Translations under genes and position numbers: made by a program
Notes under the pieces: model-generated
What the model saw: the letters and a program-made list of their open reading frames with translations, nothing else
Told to the model about the DNA's origin: nothing
Database searches by the model: none
In this document: piece by piece, positions 55,391 through 64,000 of the stretch
Position numbering within the stretch: position 1 is the stretch's first letter
Layout: every line of letters starts with the position of its first letter
Origin: Mastigias papua
Lineage: Eukaryota > Cnidaria > Scyphozoa > Rhizostomeae > Mastigiidae
Direction of reading: 5' to 3'
Length of the DNA stretch: 64,000 nt
Assembly: GCA_964019165.1 (NCBI GenBank)
Contig: OZ025282.1
Span: forward strand, 3,622,131-3,686,130

Positions 55391-58160
55391 CAGGACATAA
55401 AAGTTGTAGAACCGGAAGGAAGGTACTACAGGACCACACCCAATTCCTATAAAATACACCTCTTTAGTGCAACGTGCTTTCATGCTTTTGTTCTTTTTCA
55501 AGAAAATTTGGTAGCCGCAGTGCATCCCCATTCTTACGACATTAATTTTCACTTTCAAGATCACTACTTGAACTTTCAAGGCCATTACTAGTCTTCAACT
55601 CCACTGTTTCTAGAGTAGTATAGGCAAATACGGTGAACTTGAAGAACTGCAACTGGCATGTCATTCCATGCCTTCAGAACGGAATAATGATAACTTTTTT
55701 GAAACTTTCGCCTGCTGATAGCTAAGTATTTGTAGATCTAGACAATTCAGTGTACTATATGACGAAACTGAGGATCGTGGGAGGTAGTTATTGTAAAGGT
55801 TTTCAGGATACACCCTTTTTAGAATCCGTCTGATACTAACTACAATTTCCTCTAGATGCGTATCTATGGGGTACAGAATTCTCACAATTTGATGTTGATC
55901 ACAAGATCTTAAATTATTGGATAATATTTCCCTATCTCTCCTCTTCTTATCGGCTTTCAAAGGGCTGCTCTGTGTGTTGTTGATTTCTATCCCGCACGTA
56001 CTTAAAGCAGTACTAAATTGAATAACTTTATACTAGTTAAATATAATAGGCGCTGATAGGGAGTACTGAGGAATCTGCGTGCTTTGCTTGTCACTCAGAA
56101 TCTCTCAAAAAGATTGCAGATCGTTACACTTAGACCAGATAAAAAGTGCATTTGCAACGAGAAGCCATGGGTGCACAAAATCTTAAACATTCTCGGATTA
56201 ACTATGAAGTGAATAGCTTTACTAGGATTGACAGATGTCTCTCACAGAGACTCAAAGCAATATGCCGAAGAAAATTGCATATAAAACACAAGAAAATTGT
56301 AGCTTTGGCTACAAGATATGTCGCGTCACATTGAAATAAATTTATCAGGAGCAAATATCCCAGCCAACGAATTCAATAAAAAAAGACAAGCAGTTTCACT
56401 ACAAGGAGAAAACCAAGATGCACTGGAGATCTTGATGAATTGCCGATATAGATCGTTGGATAGCGGTGAATATGTGCAAACGGATTAGATAGAAAGGCAA
56501 CCATTTGCAGAGAGAGGGATCTCAGGTCATGAAATGTGAAGTATACGGGTGGGAATTATTGTGGTCATTTCCAGAATTTTAGCTACCATAGAGTGAGATG
56601 ATAAGAACAGCTTGGCATAAATGTCATCGACCATATTTTTGATAGCAAAATCAAATTGTTTTTACAGAGAGATATCACATCAAATCTAAGGCTTTTCTAC
56701 AGGATTTATCTCTCAAGGCACTTTCTAACGCACTAGCTACTGGGGTAAGCTACTAGCTACTAGCTACCATGGCCTTCCCCACTAGTGAACAGCAAAAGAA
56801 CTCTCCCAGTTTTTTGAGCCTATTAATTTTTCAAGTAGAAAGCGCTGCTGAAGGTTACTCTAACATCATGTGAAAAGAAAATATGATCTTATCACTGTGA
56901 TCGCGAAACAAATGTTCCTTTCTCTAACGTTGTGTCTACAGGGTGTGGTCAAAAAGATGTTTTTATTCCCATGGTCTTTTTCAAAAATTTCCCACTTTTG
57001 GGAATTACTTTAAAAAAGACTATGCTCGGTCTGCATGACTTTATGCAAAGCTAGATATCTGAAAGTGGAAAAACTGTTGGCACAGAAGTTAAGAAGAATA
57101 TCAAAAGGCGCAGGCCTTGGTTCGCAATGATTCTTTGACTAGCAAGATGTAGTGGAAGTCAGGTAAACGCAACTAAGCCCATTTTGCAGTTTCTTCAATG
57201 ATATCACGGCACTGTTGCATAGAAGTGTGGTACTGCCTTAGTGGATGGGCGCTGGCGCTAACCAAAAAGAAGAAATAAAATGGGGGCGTGCAACAATGCA
57301 GCTAACGTAAATACAGAATTTAAAACCGAAGTAATTATGAAATTAAAGCAGTAAAAAGGACTTACGACTCTTTAGAAAAGGCTACTTGATTAAGGAAATG
57401 ACTTGACCAGCTCAATATGAGGAAATGCGACCAGTAATTTCACCAGTCCTTGTTGAGTGATGCTCTCTGAAAAGCATTGGCTTTTTATTAGCATGACCTA
57501 TTCTTGGGCTGTGCCCACCTCAGGGCAAATCTTTTGTGACAGTGGATAATTCCATAAATCGATCTTTCTGCTAGTGGCTGTCTGGTCTAGAAACTGATAG
57601 ACATAAGATATATTAGTCACTGTGGCCATAAAGCAAAATCCAAAACCAAATTAGATTCTTAGAAAGAGAATATAAGTTGTTTTGAGGTTTGATTCTGTTA
57701 AAAACCCAATCCTATAACAAGAGGGTTAAAGCTCCTATTACCTTGAGAGGAACCACAAATGCAGATATGGTTCTTTGAGGGTTGTACTTTTCCCTCAATA
57801 CTAAATAATGTAAATAAATAAGGATGTGTAAGCACAAGAAATTTGATGTGCATAGATCTCTTACAGTAAAGGAAATTGAGCCAACAACGCTAAAAAGCTG
57901 TTACATATCTCTTCCAATCTAAGGTCCGTTAGCCATGCTATTGTTAGAGTTTAGCCTGTTTACTACTTTTATTCTCTTGGTTTTGTTACTGGTCCTCCCT
58001 TTATATAGGCATATCTGATTTATCTTCCCTTATTTAGGCAATATAACCTGTTTACATACTTATCCGTTTGATATTTCCTCTGAAATTGGCCTTTATATTC
58101 TCGCTAGTTTTTTCCATTTATTTTTTTCCCTTCCAACTATATAACCCCCATTTATTCATA
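55391..58160. other. Non-coding stretch
   Basis: No gene recognised. A 99-codon minus-strand frame at 55661-55960 is basic and helix-forming in its first half, but matches no family I know. Confidence 0.35.
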
Positions 58161-58164
58161 TTTA

Positions 58165-58530
58165 TTTATTAGCTGATGATGAGACACGTTGTCTCGAAAC
58201 GTTCACAAACTATCATGGAATACTCTTCACATTTATGTCTTAGTATGGCTATATCATGACTACACGGTTTGTCTTCTTGCATTCTGGTTATTCTTGCGTT
58301 CTTGCATTCTGACCACTGATGATACTAGTTCTTTCATTCATAATTCGTTTATAGTCACACTTTTCTACGCAATCTATGAACCCTATCAGAACAAATTATC
58401 ATTCATTCCAAGAACTCGTAAACTAACGAACTTCTTACCCTCATCTTCCTTCCTTACATCCTACAATTCTTCTTCTTTCAAACCTAAGATCAACCAACTT
58501 GATCTTATCTCCCTTCATATCTAGCTTTTT
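58165..58530 (+). repeat. Retroelement-like 3' region with GAGACA hairpin
   Basis: AGCTGATGATGAGACACGTT GTCTCGAAACGTTC forms a 6-bp hairpin (58181-58186 with 58190-58195) followed by GAAACG. Sequences of the type TGAtgag-hairpin-CGAAACGT are frequent near the ends of retroelements in invertebrates. The distal part (58465-58520) recurs at 25820-25900. No reverse transcriptase frame is visible here. Confidence 0.45.
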
Positions 58531-58726
58531 CTTTCTTCCATTGTGAGGAGGCATTGCTACAGGCCTCGGGGCAGTTTCTCCAAAATGACAAAAAATCCTG
58601 ACACGTTCTAACAGATAGTATCACAAACGACGATAACGAAGCACAGTCGCTAATGATTAATCTGCCACTGTCAATCAGTACCATTATCAAGTACTTAACT
58701 AACCTTTGAGTAAAGACTTGAAATTG

Positions 58727-58799
58727 TGACCCGATGGCTCAATGGTAGAGTGCTCGACGTACAAAGTCAAGGGTTGCCAGTTCGAGTCCCACTCGGGTC
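58727..58799 (+). ncRNA. tRNA-like sequence (pseudogene or SINE head)
   Basis: A perfect 7-bp acceptor stem (GACCCGA with TCGGGTC), a D arm (GCTCAATGGTAGAGT) and a TTCGAGTCC B box are present. The T stem does not pair (GCCAG against CCCAC) and the anticodon arm pairs only in a shifted register. It is therefore not a good functional tRNA, and a SINE-derived or damaged copy is more likely. Confidence 0.5.
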
Positions 58800-60715
58800 A
58801 TTTGTCAATTTCCCTAAATCCTGTGGCCATTACCAACATCATCGAGTACTGCTATCATCAGCTATCAGCATTATAAATCATCAATATCACAATACTCAAT
58901 TACTAATCACCAATCACTACCATTAACGTTGTCATTTACCACAACTTATAGGCCTAAGCCGAGAACGACGCCTAGTTCTAAAACATTCTCAAGAATTACT
59001 TGCTGAGAAATGAAGGATTGTGAGTCACTTTTAGCCCTGTAGGATGGGCTAATTCAATTCAACGGCTAGTTCATCAGTAGAAGATGGCTAATTTGATCGC
59101 CAAAAAGCAAGAAAATAGCAGCACTTTGTAAAGCAAAATCTGATACGACAAGAAGCTAGTACTTCCTACAAATACGAAATATTGCCAAATACCGTCTTGA
59201 ATTAGTCACATCTATCGTTACTCTTTTGTACTAAGCACAGACTCTTTTGCAGAAATTTTCATTAATAAATGGGAGGACTGTTGCACGTATTCAGTAACAA
59301 AGCAACTCCAGGCAAGACAACAAATTCTAAATACAAGTTAATATGTATTTCTACAAAGAGTTATGGCAACACTGGACATTGCTCCTTGAATAGATTTTAG
59401 CAAATCCTACCTAATTTTTCACTACAATTCTTCATACAGATACAGATTCTACAATATGAGGTATGCAACACACATACAATCTTGCATCCACATACGAATT
59501 CTATATACATATAGATACAGACAGTTTGTATCAGCTTTTGATCCACTGCAAAGGTTGGATCGAAACAGCTTCCCGTTTATACCCACGCAAGTGATCCGAT
59601 ATAAAATGTATTCGGTTGACCGATTCAACATTTGGGCCTGCAACGAAAGCGGAGCACTTTTGTGCCTGTAATGGTCAAAAGCTGTAACAGTACAGTGTAA
59701 GCGCAACGGCTTGGAGCAATTTTTGTAGTGCATCAAAGAAGTCACCTGATATTGTGTAAACTCGGCTTGCCTGGAGGTCGAACAATTTACTTCAGGCTAT
59801 CTAGTCAGATCACAGATGTCTGACCAAACACAAGACTCGAGTCGAGTTATTCGAAGATTATTATCAGGTACAAGAACTGGAGATTCATTTGACATTCATG
59901 ATAGTCTATTAAAAGAACATAGTAAAAAGTATAATGCGACGGTTTCTAGATGAAAAAGGTTTCAGACATGCTCGCGGGTAATGCCTCTTAATATTATGAC
60001 ACCTAAGAGGTGCATTTGGGAGAATTCACATTGGACAAATGCAGTACTCATCTTCTCGCATGAATCTATTCGCGTCTGGTTACATTTCTTGATATATTTC
60101 GGTTCACCTTCCTGTAGTTATCCGACGTTTCACATTCGGATGAGTGCAGGATGAAAAAAATGCTTTCGCTACGCTGAAAAGTCTTCCCACTTTTCGTCCA
60201 ATAGTAAATATACATTGACTGTTTCGAAATGGGTATAAACTTTCAAAATAATAAGTCAGCTGATCAAGACATCAGGAAAGATAGGCATTTGAGCTTCTTT
60301 AGACTAATGACGACAAGTAATGCATGAACAAAGTAACTAAACTGTTGCACTGTGTGTAATCACGTGCTGTGTTTTGTAGTTGAGGTCATGCGTGATGGTG
60401 GGGTTGTCTGGCATGGATGAAATTATTGAAAATCGAATATCACTTTGGTCACAAATTCAGCTATATATATACTTTTACAAGCAAGATAGTACCCCGGTAG
60501 GCAAAAACTTGTGGACTTTCAAGTACTACTGAATCGGAGACTGCCTAGGAATGTGAATGTCTCAATTAAAAAAGATGGACACTTGTTGAACCTTTACATA
60601 TATCAACAGATCATAAAATACCTATACTCAATGGCTTTCAATTATCCAATTTTACTCGTCTTCTGATACCTTTAAGACAATATACTTCCTTGTCTCTAAG
60701 TATATCTTAAACGAA
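58800..60715. other. Non-coding stretch
   Basis: A CAT/ATCA-rich low-complexity tract follows the tRNA-like sequence (58835-58925). No gene is recognised after that. Confidence 0.4.
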
Positions 60716-60719
60716 AAAT

Positions 60720-60840
60720 GAAAAGTTAAGGAATTGCTGGGGAATTTCAAGTGTTCAAATTTGGTCACTAGGCATGGAATTTTCAGTACCAATGGCGAAC
60801 TTTCTTATAAGACAAAATGTGTTTAATGCACAATACAATG
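60720..60840 (+). repeat. Short copy of the dispersed TTTCTTATAA repeat
   Basis: AAAGTTAAGGAATTGCTGGG GAATTTCAAG ... ACTTTCTTATAAGACAAAAT GTGTTTAATGCAC. Similar to 20015-20105, where TTAAGGAATGGCTAGGGGAC precedes GTTTCTTATAAAAATAGGTGCA. Confidence 0.55.
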
Positions 60841-62277
60841 CAAACAATAAACTAAACAATATGAAAAAATAATAATCATTATCGTTATGCTTGTGCATAG
60901 AAAGGTGTATTAAAACTGAGTTTCCCTACAGGGATTCCCACTGATTCAATGGTGATGAACAAATATCAATTTTACAATATCTTATTTACCAAATTACTTG
61001 AAACATTTCGTGTCATGTTCTTTTAGGATTTTTGCCTTCCACACATCTGGCATCTAGACAACACAACGTATTACTTCTCTTCGTCCACATGCAGATGCGC
61101 AGTGCTTTAAACGAGATTCAGTCCTTCGTATGAGTGTTAATACCTTTGGTTTTCACAGTGCAGGATGATGTACCGATTGATACCGCAATGACACCTAACA
61201 GGAATTTGATAGCCTGATGTTCTTGCACCATGCACATCTACCTAGGCATATAATATTCGCTAGAGTTAAAATCTAAACCAATTATTCTCGTTCACCAGGA
61301 TGAATCACACCCAGTGGTGTACAACATACTTTCCCGCCACAAATCGCAAGGATGTGGCAAAAACAAAACGTTGATATGACCACACCCTGCACAGCTTTGG
61401 AAAACTATTAGCAAAAACACTTGATTGCAAACTGGCGGGAAAACGATGTGTATATTACATAAAGGTACGAATAGCAGTAATCTGATTCTGTAAGGACCCA
61501 ATTCTATCATATTAACGGCACCCAAAAAAAGAGAAGGGGACTTAGTCCCTCTCTCAGCCTTTATGAGCCCCCTTTCCTCTATAGCACGTATTATGTTGCA
61601 CCTACGCAAGAATATTGCAGTGTGCTTGATTTTGGTCAATCAAAGATTCGCAGAGAGAATTGCAAACGATCTAACTCTCCTTGACTCAGAGAAGTAATCC
61701 TGATGAACAAGTTTCAAAGTAACCAGGAATAATCATTTACAAGTAATAAGCAATTAATTGCTTGTTTCCGTCACAAAGTGGACACCAACTCATAGTATTC
61801 ATAACAAAAACCAAGTCCTTGCACTCATGTTATCACGCGAATTAATCACATCCTAGATGCGGCTTCTTGAGTAGATTAGCATGTGATCGGATCTATGTAA
61901 GAAGCGATAAATACAAGTGTCGATCTTCAGGTTCCTTGCCTTATCAAATTGCTCTGACTGTTTTCGCTGTATTAACTCCACCGTAAGGTTTAGAATGAAC
62001 CCAGGAAAAATGTCTGTTTCCTGATGAAGTGCTGCCACATCTAATATTGTCGGACTTCGCAACCACTATTCCTTTATGAGATTCATGAAACAACGCCTCG
62101 TATATCTGAGAAATCAAGCCAAAGGAGAGAAATTCCTCTTGACGGGCACTTACTATAGCCAATTAATATATCTAGTCAACAAATTCTAGGTTAATGACTA
62201 ATAGCTCTAAATATCAGGCAGGAGTGCCGTCCTAAAAAAACCAAGAGTGTTGTAAGCTATTTATATGAGTCGCGTCC
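60841..62277. other. Non-coding stretch
   Basis: No gene recognised. Two overlapping minus-strand frames at 61853-62162 look mildly protein-like (SARQEEFLSFGLISQIYEA; LDVAALHQETDIFPGFILN) but are in different frames without clear splice sites. Confidence 0.35.
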
Positions 62278-62458
62278 ATGACCACATTGTTTGAGAGCTC
62301 AGTCAGGTCTATTTTCTCCCAACCTAATTGATCAGTCATCATGCAGGATTCTGACCGCACATGCTAAGACTAGGCCCATTTTGCATGATGATTGGTCAAT
62401 TAGGTTAGGAGAAAATAGACTTTATCGGAGTTCACAAACATTTGGCGTCTATGCTTGA
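62278..62458 (-). mobile_element. Foldback MITE family 1, copy 3
   Basis: The same element in reverse orientation. It shows TCTATTTTCTCCCAACCTAA, then CATCATGCAGGATTCTGACC, a centre TAGGCCCATTTTGCATG, and the mirrored arm TTAGGTTAGGAGAAAATAGA. Intergenic. Its two arms are closer to each other than in the other copies, so it may be the youngest. Confidence 0.85.
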
Positions 62459-62800
62459 CCACATTGAAAATTTCATTCAAACCATTCAAATAAATACATA
62501 CAAAGTCATATAAGTGTTAACGGGAATTGACGGAAAATATACATAAATTAGTAAAAAGGGCTGGTTCACAATACCAGGTTAGGAATTCCCAGAACTATCA
62601 TACAGTCGTTTGAAAGAGGGCTGAATTTTCCAAAAAACTCTTCTAATTTTAACCCCCGAGCGCTCTTCCACGGGATCCCTGGTGTCAGACGCACATCATA
62701 ACACTATTATTATATCGTCGAATTTATTTAATTGAACAATAAGATAATAAAACTATCGCAAATCATCATACACAAATTGTAATGCGACAAATGAAAAATA

Positions 62801-63004
62801 TTGAATTTCACAGATAGTATATATATTACGACATATATTACGACATACATTTCGACAGACAAGCGATATTGAATTTCACATAAAGTATATATATTACGAC
62901 ATACGTGAAGATATACATTACGACGAACAACTGATACTGAATTTCTTACAGACTACATAAATTCCGATACACATTATGACATGCATTACGATATACAATG
63001 GTCG
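62801..63004. repeat. 68-bp tandem repeat, three units
   Basis: Units begin at 62801, 62869 and 62937 with (T/C)TGAATTTC.ACA, each followed by TATATATTACGACATA.. AT, TACGAC and a GACAA/GAACAA motif. Spacing is exactly 68 bp both times. The third unit is the most diverged. Confidence 0.9.
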
Positions 63005-63051
63005 AAAAAATACAACGATATACTTGTGGAGCAAAAAACCAAACAGGGCCA

Positions 63052-63159
63052 TTAACTGAGAACTTCTAGTTCAATGAGGAACAGCACAGTTGCTAGTGAT
63101 GCTAATGATAGAAGTAAATCAAAGTGTTCCTTTATTGTATCCTTTAAAACCGTGTCATC
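63052..63159 (-). CDS. Possible terminal exon with C-terminal hydrophobic segment
   Basis: After an acceptor (CTGTCGTAG) a 35-codon frame reads DDTVLKDTIKEHFDLLLSLA SLATVLFLIELEVLS and stops. The last third could be a membrane segment. The pyrimidine tract is weak and no partner exon is established. I do not recognise the protein; it may be chance. Confidence 0.2.
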   Translation of the reverse strand, partial: DDTVLKDTIKEHFDLLLSLASLATVLFLIELEVLS

Positions 63160-63504
63160 CTACGACAGTCAACGATCGTAAGAAGCCATTATCTGAACAA
63201 TGTAACCAGTCTTCATTATATCTTAAAAGAGTCTTGCCCTGAATGCTGCGACATTGAAACAGCAACCCAATCCTAGTACTGTCAGAGTTGGCTATGTAGC
63301 ATTTGAAGAATAAAGACAACACGCTTTTATGAGGATGTTTACTTTTTAGAACATGAAGTCGACCTTTTTAATCAGGGAAATCAAACAGTATAGTGTAGAT
63401 GTGTAGCGGGATAAAATTCATTACAAAACGCAAAGTAACCAATTTTTACATCGCCCCATGTGGCATTGAGACAGAGAATAATAACCAAAGACCAAGATGC
63501 TTTT

Positions 63505-63725
63505 CTAAGCTAGAAAGCCCAGACTTTGCCTTTGACCCATTCCAACAGAACCACTTAATTTGTAGCTGTTAGCAGACTCTTGAAAACTAATGTCTGTCGC
63601 AAATGTAACAATTAAATCTACGTCATTTTTACGCTCTCTACCCTTATTTTGTATGACTGGGAATCCAGAATGATAGACATAAGTAGGTGTGCTTCCTGTA
63701 TACTTTCCAAATATGTATTCGATCG
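63505..63725 (-). CDS. Possible terminal exon, unknown protein
   Basis: An 81-codon open frame continues past an acceptor-like ATTTGGTAG. The spliced part would read EYIFGKYTGSTPTYVYHSGF ... NDVDLIVTFATDISFQ and stop at 63505. Composition is protein-like, but frames of this length occur by chance elsewhere in the window. Confidence 0.2.
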
Positions 63726-63852
63726 CTACCAAATAAGTGAAAAAATGTAGCAAAGGCAGATAGGTTTATTTCCTTCTATTCTCTTAGAACATAAATCACA
63801 TTTGACACTTAATCCTCGCAAGACCTCTCTGTAATCTAAGCGGTGAGCTACA

Positions 63853-63999
63853 TCATTTGAATCTTTCTAAGCGATTCATTTCAATTAATAAGATAACAAA
63901 AGTCATCATCAGGACTGTGGCAAAGTATAGAGTGTGTGGTGTCACACCCCAACGTTCTGCAGAAGCTGTCGTCAATTTGTTGGATAGTTGGCCGACTTT
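63853..63999 (-). CDS. Possible 3' end of a gene entering from the right edge
   Basis: The frame is open from the window edge for 48 codons, ending ERWGVTPHTLYFATVLMMTF VILLIEMNRLERFK and a stop. A strongly hydrophobic 17-residue run followed by a short charged tail looks like a C-terminal membrane anchor. Sequence beyond 64000 is needed. Family not recognised. Confidence 0.25.
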   Translation of the reverse strand, partial: KVGQLSNKLTTASAERWGVTPHTLYFATVLMMTFVILLIEMNRLERFK

Positions 64000-64000
64000 T

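Noticed and set aside
58727..58799. Functional tRNA gene
   Set aside because: The acceptor stem is perfect, but the T stem has three mismatches of five and the anticodon arm does not fit the standard register.

Overview
The window looks like nuclear DNA of an invertebrate metazoan, probably marine; I cannot name the species. The reasons are a many-exon extracellular-matrix gene with GT-AG introns of a few hundred to about two thousand bases, AT-rich spacer DNA full of microsatellites, and many short inverted-repeat (MITE-like) elements whose ends, such as CAGTGGCGTAGCAAGG, recur in marine animal genomes. No prokaryotic signature was seen.

1-22.7 kb (minus strand): one thrombospondin gene. 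I could place 27 coding exons (22734 down to 471), all with AG/GT borders and consistent phases, giving 1037 codons plus one base. The product has a signal peptide, a short spacer, a five-heptad coiled coil followed by CPMC, eleven EGF-like domains, the calcium-binding type 3 repeats with two RGD motifs, and a nearly complete thrombospondin C-terminal domain. There is no N-terminal laminin-G domain in the coding exons, so the layout is like COMP/thrombospondin-5 with a greatly enlarged EGF region. The few C-terminal residues after exon 27 are not assigned. Introns carry MITEs, a tRNA-like SINE, microsatellites and a copy of a longer dispersed repeat.

22.7-40.3 kb: upstream DNA without a recognisable gene. 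It holds a (TTAG)n-like tract, several dispersed repeat copies, short tandem arrays and two pentanucleotide arrays. At 40.03-40.3 kb a less repetitive, GC-richer patch ends in a strong minus-strand donor. It could be the non-coding first exon and promoter of the thrombospondin gene, because exon 1 as read starts at an acceptor ten bases before the ATG.

40.3-63 kb: mostly non-coding and repeat-derived. It contains a 494-bp inverted-repeat element with an internal minisatellite, three other small foldback elements of different families, a tRNA-like sequence, a 68-bp tandem repeat and fragments of larger elements.

63-64 kb (minus strand): three short open segments, two of them ending in a hydrophobic segment and a stop, that may be the 3' end of another gene lying mostly beyond the window. 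This is weakly supported.
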